Assembly: GCF_000026145.1 (NCBI RefSeq)
Contig: NC_009445.1
Span: forward strand, 3,782,001-3,846,000
Length of the DNA: 64,000 bases
Direction of reading: 5' to 3'
Source: Bradyrhizobium sp. ORS 278
Lineage (GTDB): Bacteria; Pseudomonadota; Alphaproteobacteria; Rhizobiales; Xanthobacteraceae
Part shown: one piece after another, positions 8,131-14,693 of the stretch
Layout of the letters: each line of letters begins with the position of its first letter
How positions within the stretch are numbered: the first letter of the stretch is position 1
Translations under genes and position numbers: made by a program
Notes under the pieces: generated by a model
Database searches by the model: none
What the model saw: the letters and a program-made list of their open reading frames with translations, nothing else
What the model was told of the DNA's origin: nothing

Positions 8131-9108
8131 ATGACAGCAGCGGCTGAGATCCAGAAGGACTCGCGGCGACCTGATGACGCCCGCAGCGACGAAGAAGTCA
8201 AGCGCACGTTCGAGGCTCTCTACGATCCACGAAGCTTGGGAAGCTGCTCTGATCCGCTCTTTCGGTTCATTTGTGAATACGACGATTTGGTTCAAGCGTT
8301 CTTTTTCACGGTGATAACGGCGGCGCACGTCGACGAAATGAGAGCAGTTACTGAGAAGGTCTTGGGAACGGTCAAAAATGCACTGAAAAATACCGGAGAC
8401 GAGCAGCCGGAAGCTCAGCAGCCAGACACTCAAGCGCACTTTCGGGATGGCCCCACCTTCAAACGACTGCGTCGCTACTCGCCGTTGCTGTCTCGGAACA
8501 TGGTAGTCGGTATGGCCAACAACTTCTTCAGCTACATTTCGGAGATGCTCCAACTCGTGTTGAGGCGTAAGCCGGAAGTGCTGCGTTCTAGCGAGCGCCT
8601 AACTAACGAAGAGGTCCTCCAGTTCACGCGGGTGAAGGAACTGGTGGCATATATGGCCGACAAAAAAGTCAACGAGTTGGCTTACGGCGGTCTCAAGGGG
8701 GTCGAAGATTATGTGAGGGATCGGCTAGGCATCGATTTATTCGCTAATGACGATGAGCGAGCGCGGCTTACGATCCTTGCCGAACTTCGGAACATTCACA
8801 CGCACAACCGAGGGGTCGTGAACGAGGTATTTCTTAAGCGTGTCGGCAGAAAGTCGTACGCAGGTCTGGACTTCGCGCTTCATCAGAAGACCCACGTCGA
8901 CTTTGACAGATTCGTAATGCTGTCCCGAAATGCAATCGAGGTCGCCATTCGACTAGATGTGGCGCTCGGTCGAAAATTTCATCTTCGACGGAGGCCATAC
9001 ACCAAAATTGCTCCTCAGGAGCCCGAAGGAGAAATCAATCTGATACAAGCTACTAGGCGGGCCTCGCGTAAGGCGCAGGATCGGAAAGCACGCAGTGGTG
9101 ATGGCTGA
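8131..9108 (+). CDS. HEPN-like cargo protein
   Basis: 325 residues, largely helical. It carries a RNIHTH motif at residues 220-225 (R-x4-H) inside AELRNIHTHNRGVVNEVFL, the form of the catalytic motif of HEPN ribonucleases, but the rest of the fold cannot be confirmed by eye. ATG 8131 follows GTGGGGGAA; an upstream in-frame extension overlaps the integrase remnant and is unlikely to be translated. It lies between the integrase remnant and the intact integrase, is on the opposite strand to the integrase, and has lower GC and different codon use from the phage genes. A role in abortive infection or superinfection exclusion is plausible but inferred from motif and position only. Confidence 0.55.
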   Translation: MTAAAEIQKDSRRPDDARSDEEVKRTFEALYDPRSLGSCSDPLFRFICEYDDLVQAFFFTVITAAHVDEMRAVTEKVLGTVKNALKNTGDEQPEAQQPDTQAHFRDGPTFKRLRRYSPLLSRNMVVGMANNFFSYISEMLQLVLRRKPEVLRSSERLTNEEVLQFTRVKELVAYMADKKVNELAYGGLKGVEDYVRDRLGIDLFANDDERARLTILAELRNIHTHNRGVVNEVFLKRVGRKSYAGLDFALHQKTHVDFDRFVMLSRNAIEVAIRLDVALGRKFHLRRRPYTKIAPQEPEGEINLIQATRRASRKAQDRKARSGDG

Positions 9109-9178
9109 ATGATGAGAGGCGAGTGGTGAAGCTTGCCAGTCGTGCATCGCAAATGCGGCGCGCGATTGTAAGGACCCC

Positions 9179-10252
9179 TCAGCTTCTTTTGCCTTTCCCC
9201 AAACGACCCGAAGAGGTTTGGGGAATTCTGTTCGCCTTGTGATCTTCCAACTTGACGATCGCGCGCTTGCCGCCGCGGCGGCGGTCGGCTTCGCGGGTGT
9301 AGCGCTCGGCCTCGGCCAGCGTCATGTGGCCGAGGGCGGCCATGATCTCGTGAGCGGTCGCGCCGGCATCGGCCAGCATGCGGCCAAGCGTCTTGCGCAG
9401 CCCGTGCGGCTTGCAGTCGAGCGGCAAACCGGCAGCCGTCATCGCGTCGCGCATCCAGCCGGAGAAGCCATCGACCGAGAACGGCTTGCCCCACTCGGTC
9501 ACCAGGATGGTGACGTGGCGGCGCGGTAGTGCGGCGAGCGCCTGGCACAACGAATCCGCCTGCTGCACCAGGACGGCGACATCGGTCTTGCGTCGCGTAT
9601 ACTCGAACACCTCGTTGTCGGCCTGCGTCCAGGTCGTGAGGTGAGTATCGGCGCGCGCGGTGCCGACGTTGAGCATCATCTCATAGGCGGCGCGCTGGCG
9701 CGTGCCAAAGGGCCAGCGCGCTTCGAAGGCCGCCAGCTCGTTGTCCGTCCACCCGCGGATCTCCTTCGACTTGCCGCGCTTGATGCCCTCGCTCGGATTG
9801 ACCTTGAGCCACTTCAGCGCCTTGGCATGGCGGATCAGGATGCGCAGCTTCTTCAGCGTGTCGAGCCGGGCGCCGGGCTTGTTCGACAGCGGCTTGAGGA
9901 TCTTCGCCTCGATGCGCTCGCGCGTGAGGCCGCCGACCGAGCGATGGCCGTGCGCGGCCCGCATCAACTCGAGCCGGCGGCGATAGCCCTCTTTGCTGGA
10001 GGCGCGAAGCGAACGAAATTCGTCGCTGTCGTAGTAGGAGGCGATGAGGGCGCCAAGCGATTGCGGTGCGTCCTGGCTCGGCGCAGGACGGGTCTGCGCG
10101 GCGCCCTGGATCGCAGCCTGGTAGGCAGCGCCGAATTCCTCGGAGGACGGATCTGGGAGCTTGACGCGCGGGCCCTTGCCGATTCGATAGGCGTAGTAGA
10201 CGTGCCCCTTGACGACGTTGCGCTCGACGTTCGGGGGCAGCCTGCGCCGCAT
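9179..10252 (-). CDS. int: Tyrosine recombinase integrase
   Basis: 357 residues. Catalyses site-specific recombination between the attP of the phage and the tRNA-Glu 3' end. Catalytic residues are visible: R200 (GTARADTH), K222, H283 and R286 in PHGLRKT, H309 in LGHM, and the nucleophile Y318 in AERYTRE. The N-terminal part (residues 1-60) is an arm-binding-like region and residues 65-160 a SAM-like core-binding domain. ATG 10252 overlaps the stop of the upstream excisionase-like gene (ATGA), arguing for translational coupling. Its 3' end points to the tRNA, with the HEPN-like cargo in between. Confidence 0.93.
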   Translation of the reverse strand: MRRRLPPNVERNVVKGHVYYAYRIGKGPRVKLPDPSSEEFGAAYQAAIQGAAQTRPAPSQDAPQSLGALIASYYDSDEFRSLRASSKEGYRRRLELMRAAHGHRSVGGLTRERIEAKILKPLSNKPGARLDTLKKLRILIRHAKALKWLKVNPSEGIKRGKSKEIRGWTDNELAAFEARWPFGTRQRAAYEMMLNVGTARADTHLTTWTQADNEVFEYTRRKTDVAVLVQQADSLCQALAALPRRHVTILVTEWGKPFSVDGFSGWMRDAMTAAGLPLDCKPHGLRKTLGRMLADAGATAHEIMAALGHMTLAEAERYTREADRRRGGKRAIVKLEDHKANRIPQTSSGRLGKGKRS

Positions 10253-10524
10253 CAATCATCCCATCCAAAGTCGTCAGCCGGCACCATGCCGGTCTCGTCC
10301 TGGTCCGCCGGGCCGCCCTTGCGGGGCAGGCCGTCGACTGCGGCGTCCAGCTCTCGAACATCCCAAGCCCAGCGCCGCGGTGTCAACTCCCGTGCCTGCG
10401 GCATGCGGCCTTCGCTGACCATGACGTCGAAGGTCTTGGGCGAGACGCTGACATAGGCCGCAGCGGCCTCGCGGCCGATCAGCCGCGGGGGCAGGGTGGG
10501 CGGGAGCGCGACCTGGCGGGTCAT
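10252..10524 (-). CDS. Excisionase-like / AlpA-type DNA-binding protein
   Basis: 90 residues. The segment PRLIGREAAAAYVSVSPKTFDVMVSEGRMPQ is the winged-helix pattern of MerR/AlpA-like excisionases (order: domain helix, recognition helix, then RRWAWDVRELDAAV as the wing). It is immediately upstream of, and overlaps by 4 bases, the integrase start, the usual place for a recombination directionality factor. Acidic C-terminal tail ends FGWDD. Confidence 0.7.
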   Translation of the reverse strand: MTRQVALPPTLPPRLIGREAAAAYVSVSPKTFDVMVSEGRMPQARELTPRRWAWDVRELDAAVDGLPRKGGPADQDETGMVPADDFGWDD

Positions 10525-10829
10525 CCCCGCGGCTCCGCGCGGTCCACGGGACGGTGATACGCCCGCACGGTCGGATTGCGCTCCCAGCTGTCGCGCGCGA
10601 TGTCGCTGAGCTGGTCCCATGTCTTGCGCGGCATGCCTTCCTGGTGGCCGTCGCGCGGGCCGTAGTTCGGCTGCAGCGCGCAGTCGGCCTCATAGGCTAG
10701 CTGGCCGGGGGTCTTGCGGCCGTTGTTCACGGGGGCTGCAGAGGAACGCTTGCACATCTCGGTCACGGTGGCTCCATCTGGCTGAAATGAATGGGCCGCC
10801 TCAGGGGCGGCCTGAGGCGGCTGGGACAT
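10521..10829 (-). CDS. Phage protein of unknown function
   Basis: 102 residues, first gene of the leftward trio ending in integrase, overlapping the next start by 4 bases. The C-terminal half (TPGQLAYEADCALQPNYG...PRKTWDQLSDIARDSWERNP) looks conserved and resembles small phage proteins with an aromatic-rich helix pair; no enzymatic motif is seen. Confidence 0.6.
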   Translation of the reverse strand: MSQPPQAAPEAAHSFQPDGATVTEMCKRSSAAPVNNGRKTPGQLAYEADCALQPNYGPRDGHQEGMPRKTWDQLSDIARDSWERNPTVRAYHRPVDRAEPRG

Positions 10830-10858
10830 TGTGAGAGGGCGGGTCCCTCTCCGCAGCG

Positions 10859-11068
10859 CTATGGGACCATGGCGCCTCCTGTCGTGGTGGGAGCCGCGAC
10901 CGCGATGACGCGGTCGCCGCGGATCTCGGCGCGGCGGCTGTCGACCAGGCGGGCCACGACCGCATCGGAAATGCGTTTCGTGCCCCAGCGCCAGCCGCCG
11001 CGCAGGCGCCGCTCGAAGGGGCTGAGTTCGAGCAGGCGAAGGTGGTCTGTGTGAACCTTGTAGCTCAT
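10859..11068 (-). CDS. Small phage protein
   Basis: 69 residues, basic, starting MSYKVHTDHLRLLELSPFERRL. The stretch SDAVVARLVDSRRAEIRGDRVIAV resembles a short helix-wing pair. It sits between two other small leftward genes and shares their transcription direction. Function unknown. Confidence 0.5.
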   Translation of the reverse strand: MSYKVHTDHLRLLELSPFERRLRGGWRWGTKRISDAVVARLVDSRRAEIRGDRVIAVAAPTTTGGAMVP

Positions 11069-11070
11069 GG

Positions 11071-11289
11071 TCAGCCGCCTGCGGGCTCCGGCGCGTTCAA
11101 GGCGGCGGCCACGGCGTCGAGCACGTGATCGAGGCTCGGCTGCATCTGCAGGGTTGGCGCGATGTCCATCGCGCGGACGCTGGCAATGATGACCGGCGGA
11201 AATGCCGGAAGGCGGCGCATGGCCGGCGGCAGATGGCGCTGCATCTGCCAGACGTGCAGCAAATGGTCGGCGTGCTGTTGAGGGGTCAT
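11071..11289 (-). CDS. Small phage protein
   Basis: 72 residues, starting MTPQQHADHLLHVWQMQRHL; helical, two base pairs upstream of the next gene, so very probably co-transcribed with it. No known domain. Confidence 0.5.
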   Translation of the reverse strand: MTPQQHADHLLHVWQMQRHLPPAMRRLPAFPPVIIASVRAMDIAPTLQMQPSLDHVLDAVAAALNAPEPAGG

Positions 11290-11368
11290 GACCGAACTCT
11301 GAAAAAAGCGGCGGCCGGGCTTGTTATCGGAGGGCGGTCGACCCGGCCGCCAGTCAGGGAGGAACAGG

Positions 11369-11659
11369 TTAGAGCGCGGGGCCGGCGAGGCGCTGTGCCA
11401 GCGCGCGGGCGTTCCCGGCGTGCAGCTTGACCTGGGCGGCGGTGTAGCCGCGGCTGATCAGGTCGTTCTCGGTGATGCCGCCGCCGCTGGCTGCGCCTTC
11501 GCGCATGTCTTCGGCCATCTGCGCGATGATGGCGGCCTCGGTGCCCAGAGCGGCGCGCGGCGGGACGAGGGCGGTGCTGATGAAGCCGGCGATGGCAGGA
11601 CGAGGCGGCACGCGGCTGGCGCGGCCGGGCAGTCGGTTGCAATAGCGGATGCGTCGCAT
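11369..11659 (-). CDS. Phage protein downstream of repressor operators
   Basis: 96 residues, first gene of the leftward operon. The C-terminal segment ENDLISRGYTAAQVKLHAGNARALAQRLAG is helical and may be a small DNA- or protein-binding domain. Two operator-like palindromes (11695-11709 and 11728-11742) lie just upstream, so it is probably controlled by the phage repressor. Confidence 0.6.
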   Translation of the reverse strand: MRRIRYCNRLPGRASRVPPRPAIAGFISTALVPPRAALGTEAAIIAQMAEDMREGAASGGGITENDLISRGYTAAQVKLHAGNARALAQRLAGPAL

Positions 11660-11694
11660 TGGAAAATCCCCGTGGGTTGATCACGGGAGTATTT

Positions 11695-11709
11695 ATGCGG
11701 CAATCGCAA
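11695..11709. promoter_or_regulatory. Repressor operator (left, distal)
   Basis: ATGCG-GCAAT-CGCAA, one mismatch from TTGCG-N5-CGCAA. Confidence 0.6.
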
Positions 11710-11727
11710 ATTCATTTCAACTTAATT

Positions 11728-11742
11728 TTGCGAGAATCGCAA
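11728..11742. promoter_or_regulatory. Repressor operator (left, proximal)
   Basis: TTGCG-AGAAT-CGCAA, a perfect 5-N5-5 palindrome extended by T/A on both sides. Centre to centre 33 bases from the neighbouring site. Confidence 0.75.
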
Positions 11743-11799
11743 AATCTAATCGGCGCTTTGGTTCGCGACCAAGGTTTCCAGCTTGCCGATCGGCATGGT

Positions 11800-12459
11800 T
11801 TAGAGATCCAGGAATGATCGTTTGACGCGTCCGACCACCATTCGCTCGGCTTCGGCTTTGGTCTTGAGATAGCGCGGCTCGTGGACGGGGTTTGTCGAAA
11901 GCGGCGCCAACCGCGGCGGATCCGGCTTCCACAGCTTGAAGGTGACCTCGCCTCGGTCGCAGAAGACGTATGCCTTATTCGAGACGAGGGTTCGGTCAGC
12001 CTTGTTGACGATGATCGTCGAACTCTCCGGCGAAATGCGGTCCATGGAATCGCCCCTGACCGTCAAGGCGATGAAATCGCCGCGACCGAGGTCGGCGAAG
12101 GCAAGCAGCGGCACCTGGTCGATGGGCAGTTGCGACATCGGCGCGGCTAGCTTGCCGGCCGGCACGGTATCGAGCAGGGGGACGCGCGTGATCTTGGCCT
12201 CGGTCCGGTCACGAATGTCCTTCGCCTTGCTGCGGGCCTCCTTGAGTCCGGGCGGCTCGTCCTCAAAGAACTCGGCCATGCCGATCAGCTCGGCCAGGGA
12301 GATCTCGCGGTTCTCCTTCGCGCCGTCCAGGTTGGTCATGCGGCTGATCGCGTCGGTGCGAATGCCCAGATGATTCGCCAGGGCGCTGCGGGCGCCACGG
12401 CCGCGCGCCTTGAGTTGTTCACTGAGCCAACGGCGCTGCTGTAGTTGTAAGTCCTTCAT
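11800..12459 (-). CDS. CI-type phage repressor with S24 self-cleavage domain
   Basis: 219 residues. N-terminal helix-turn-helix about residues 10-60 (SALANHLGIRTDAISRMTN), then a LexA/CI-like peptidase: putative cleavage site A101-G102 (TVPAGK), catalytic serine S138 in VRGDSMD and lysine K175 in EVTFKLW. This predicts RecA-stimulated self-cleavage and SOS induction of the prophage. ATG 12459 was chosen because the helix-turn-helix follows at normal spacing and because the longer frame runs through the operators. Two operators flank the 3' side and three lie directly upstream. Confidence 0.88.
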   Translation of the reverse strand: MKDLQLQQRRWLSEQLKARGRGARSALANHLGIRTDAISRMTNLDGAKENREISLAELIGMAEFFEDEPPGLKEARSKAKDIRDRTEAKITRVPLLDTVPAGKLAAPMSQLPIDQVPLLAFADLGRGDFIALTVRGDSMDRISPESSTIIVNKADRTLVSNKAYVFCDRGEVTFKLWKPDPPRLAPLSTNPVHEPRYLKTKAEAERMVVGRVKRSFLDL

Positions 12460-12470
12460 CCGCCTATCAT

Positions 12471-12485
12471 TTGCGGAAATCGCAA
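12471..12485. promoter_or_regulatory. Repressor operator (right 1)
   Basis: TTGCG-GAAAT-CGCAA, perfect arms, 12 bases upstream of the repressor ATG. Confidence 0.75.
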
Positions 12486-12494
12486 GATCGTCTA

Positions 12495-12509
12495 TCGCGG
12501 TTTTCGCAA
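12495..12509. promoter_or_regulatory. Repressor operator (right 2)
   Basis: TCGCG-GTTTT-CGCAA, one mismatch in the left arm; 24 bases from right 1. Confidence 0.6.
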
Positions 12510-12527
12510 ATTCGTCTGGACAGGTAT

Positions 12528-12542
12528 TTGCGATTATCGCAA
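12528..12542. promoter_or_regulatory. Repressor operator (right 3)
   Basis: TTGCG-ATTAT-CGCAA, perfect arms, 14 bases upstream of the Cro-like ATG; 33 bases from right 2. Confidence 0.75.
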
Positions 12543-12555
12543 GCATTGCGCCGCG

Positions 12556-12810
12556 ATGATTCTCAACCCCGCAAAATCCGTGATCGACAAGGTGGGTGGC
12601 TACGCTGCGGCGGCCCGCATCGTCGGCAAGCACGTGACTGGCATCTACCGCTGGACCTATCCGGCCGAGCGCGGCGGGACCGGCGGCTTTGTCCCGCCCG
12701 CTGACGCTCTCAAGCTTCTCGATCATGCCCGCGCTGCCGGTCTCTCGCTGGAGCCTGCCGACTTCCTGCAGGCGCCATCTGTGGTTGCTGCTGAAGAGGG
12801 TGCGTCATGA
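12556..12810 (+). CDS. Cro/YdaS-like regulator
   Basis: 84 residues. Residues 7-45 (SVIDKVGGYAAAARIVGKH, then TGIYRWTYP) form a YdaS/Cro-like helix-turn-helix. Divergent from the repressor across the three right operators, the textbook place for the early antirepressor of cI transcription. First gene of a tightly packed rightward operon in which most neighbours overlap by 4 bases. Confidence 0.75.
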   Translation: MILNPAKSVIDKVGGYAAAARIVGKHVTGIYRWTYPAERGGTGGFVPPADALKLLDHARAAGLSLEPADFLQAPSVVAAEEGAS

Positions 12811-13190
12811 CCAGCAAGCTATCCGGTGGGAGCGCAAAGGCCAAATCAGGCCGTTTCCCCGACGGGAATCGGAATTGCCCCAAGGGGAATCCGATTTCGC
12901 CCGTTATGCAGAATGTGCGGGGCTCGCTCGGCGCGGTTAAGGCCGCGCAAGAGCTGCAGTTTTTGACCGGAGAGCCGCTCTCGATCTGCCAGAAATTGTT
13001 GTCCGGGCATCGCGTGGAAAATCGCGACATGCTGGTCGCGCTCTGCCAGACGCGGCTCGTCATCGACGCCGTCCTCGGCCTCATCGATCCGGACGTCAAA
13101 GACCCTACGGCGCGCGCGGTTCGCAAGGCGATGCGCAAGCTGAAGCTCGAATTGGAGCTGGCGCGCCTCGATCGGGAGGACGCCGAATGA
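12807..13190 (+). CDS. Possible early regulatory protein
   Basis: 127 residues. After a polar, basic N-terminus, residues 40-85 (AAQELQFLTGEPLSICQKLLSGHRVENRD) look like a helix-turn-helix with the recognition helix around SICQKLLSG. The C-terminal helix is highly charged (RKAMRKLKLELELARLDRED). Position second after Cro suggests a CII-like role, but sequence similarity to CII is not visible. Overlaps both neighbours by 4 bases. Confidence 0.55.
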   Translation: MTSKLSGGSAKAKSGRFPDGNRNCPKGNPISPVMQNVRGSLGAVKAAQELQFLTGEPLSICQKLLSGHRVENRDMLVALCQTRLVIDAVLGLIDPDVKDPTARAVRKAMRKLKLELELARLDREDAE

Positions 13191-13474
13191 GGGCGCAGCC
13201 AGAGCTGACGGCGCGCGGCGACGCCGCGGGGCTCGCTGACGAGGCCGTCATCGGCGCCGAGCAGGTCGCCTCGATGCCGCATGTGATGGAGCTGTCGGTC
13301 CGCGAGGACCTCGCGGTCCGTGTCCGCATCCGCGGGCTCGGCGGCCAAGTGCTCGTCGACGTCGCGATGACGGCAATGCGCGCGCTGCGCACCGCCGGGC
13401 TGTTCAAGCTGGCCGCCGAGCGCGCCGATCCGTCGCTGCTGCGTGACGTGCAACTCCGGGAGTTTGACCGATGA
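13187..13474 (+). CDS. Early phage protein of unknown function
   Basis: 95 residues, start ATG 13187 overlapping the previous stop. Contains an alternating beta-like segment (VMELSVREDLAVRVRIRGLGGQVLVDVAM) and a helical C-terminus. No motif recognised. Confidence 0.55.
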   Translation: MRAQPELTARGDAAGLADEAVIGAEQVASMPHVMELSVREDLAVRVRIRGLGGQVLVDVAMTAMRALRTAGLFKLAAERADPSLLRDVQLREFDR

Positions 13475-13725
13475 GCGCGCTGAAATCGATGTCGTTCAAG
13501 GCCAATTGCTCGAAGCTCGACGCTGTCCTGTCCGAGCTGCGCAACCTTCTGCCCGGGTTGCCTCCTGAGTTTGCCGATCGGGTCCCGCCGGTCGACCAGC
13601 TCTATCGGATCGAGACGGTCGTGGCCCGTAAGGGTGGCGTGATCGAAGTCTGGATCTTGCCGTCCAGCTCGCTCTACCGCGTCCTGGCGGATGCCATCGA
13701 CGCTGCTGCGGAGCCGCGCCGATGA
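13471..13725 (+). CDS. Early phage protein of unknown function
   Basis: 84 residues. Helix (SKLDAVLSELRNLLPGLPPEF) followed by beta strands (IETVVARKGGVIEVWILPSS). Overlaps both neighbours by 4 bases, so translationally coupled in the early operon. Confidence 0.55.
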   Translation: MSALKSMSFKANCSKLDAVLSELRNLLPGLPPEFADRVPPVDQLYRIETVVARKGGVIEVWILPSSSLYRVLADAIDAAAEPRR

Positions 13726-14192
13726 CCATTGCTGCCACCGAGGGCCGCGAGCTGCTGCGCTCCTACGTCGAGCGGATCGAGCGCATCGTCGAGGAAATTC
13801 AGGCGCTCAAGGATGACCAGAAAGTCCTGTTCGCCGAAGCGAAGGCGCAGGGCATCGACACCAAGTCGATGCGCCGGATCATCAAGCGGCGGCAAAAGGA
13901 CCAGGCCGAGCTGACCGAGCAGGAGTCGGTCGACGCCCTCTACATGCACGCGCTCGGCATGACCGCTGAGCACCCGCTGCATCAACAGGTGGCGGAGCTG
14001 GCGCAGACTGGGCTCGGCCGCGACCAGGTGATCGAGGCGCTGCAGCTGCTGATCCCGGTCAATGGCGAGATCATCGCCAGCGTCGGCGGCCAGCCGATGC
14101 GGCTGTGGCGCACGGCGGATGGCAAGTCGTTCGCCGAGGACTACGTGCCGCCGCTGTTCCAGGAGTTCATGAACAAGCGCAAGGCTTCGTGA
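13722..14192 (+). CDS. GapR/DUF2312-like protein with an extra C-terminal domain
   Basis: 156 residues. Residues 5-70 (LLRSYVERIERIVEEIQALKDDQKVLFAEAKAQG, with IDTKSMRRIIKRRQKD) match the GapR/DUF2312 family, alphaproteobacterial chromosome-associated proteins that bind overtwisted DNA near replication and transcription. Host GapR is about 80-90 residues; here about 80 more residues follow (helix VAELAQTGLGRDQVIEALQLL, then strands). A role in phage DNA topology during replication or packaging is an inference. The tract just after the GapR part (ALYMHALGM) is the usual family end. Confidence 0.7.
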   Translation: MTIAATEGRELLRSYVERIERIVEEIQALKDDQKVLFAEAKAQGIDTKSMRRIIKRRQKDQAELTEQESVDALYMHALGMTAEHPLHQQVAELAQTGLGRDQVIEALQLLIPVNGEIIASVGGQPMRLWRTADGKSFAEDYVPPLFQEFMNKRKAS

Positions 14193-14204
14193 GGGCTGGC
14201 CGTC

Positions 14205-14693
14205 ATGATCCGCGAAGCCTTCAACCTTGCCCGGCATCAGATCGAGATCGAGACGGTCGACCTCCTCGATCTCTCCGCGACGCCGTGGCGCCGCATCATG
14301 CTGTCGGCGCGCGACAACGTCTGGTGTCTCGTCGATGCGGCCGATGCCGCCTGGCTGACCGAGACCGTCTGGAACGTGTCCTGGGGCTCGCGCACGCCTT
14401 GGCAGAAGTACGCCAAGCGCAATGTCGGGCCCGACCGGGCGACGGTGCGGATGCATCGCGAGATCATGATCAAGGCCGATCCGCGCTCGGACCGCTTCAT
14501 GCGGACGCACGTCGTCGACCACATCAACGGCCAGACGCTCGACAATCGCCGCTGCAATCTGCGCTGGCTGACGCATCGCCAGAACTGCGGCAACCGCACC
14601 CCGCGCGAGCGCATCCCTTCACTCGATTCCATCGTCCTGCAGCTGCTGGCGGATCTCGGCCCGGCGCGGGAGCCTGCGGAGGTGCCGTTCTGA
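14205..14693 (+). CDS. HNH endonuclease
   Basis: 162 residues. The HNH_3-type signature is clear: VVDHINGQTLDNRRCNLRWLTHRQN, which supplies the DH, N and N residues. N-terminal residues 40-110 form a homing-type accessory domain (DAADAAWLTETVW). Could be a homing endonuclease or part of phage recombination. Its TGA at 14691-14693 overlaps the ATG of the next gene. Confidence 0.8.
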   Translation: MIREAFNLARHQIEIETVDLLDLSATPWRRIMLSARDNVWCLVDAADAAWLTETVWNVSWGSRTPWQKYAKRNVGPDRATVRMHREIMIKADPRSDRFMRTHVVDHINGQTLDNRRCNLRWLTHRQNCGNRTPRERIPSLDSIVLQLLADLGPAREPAEVPF

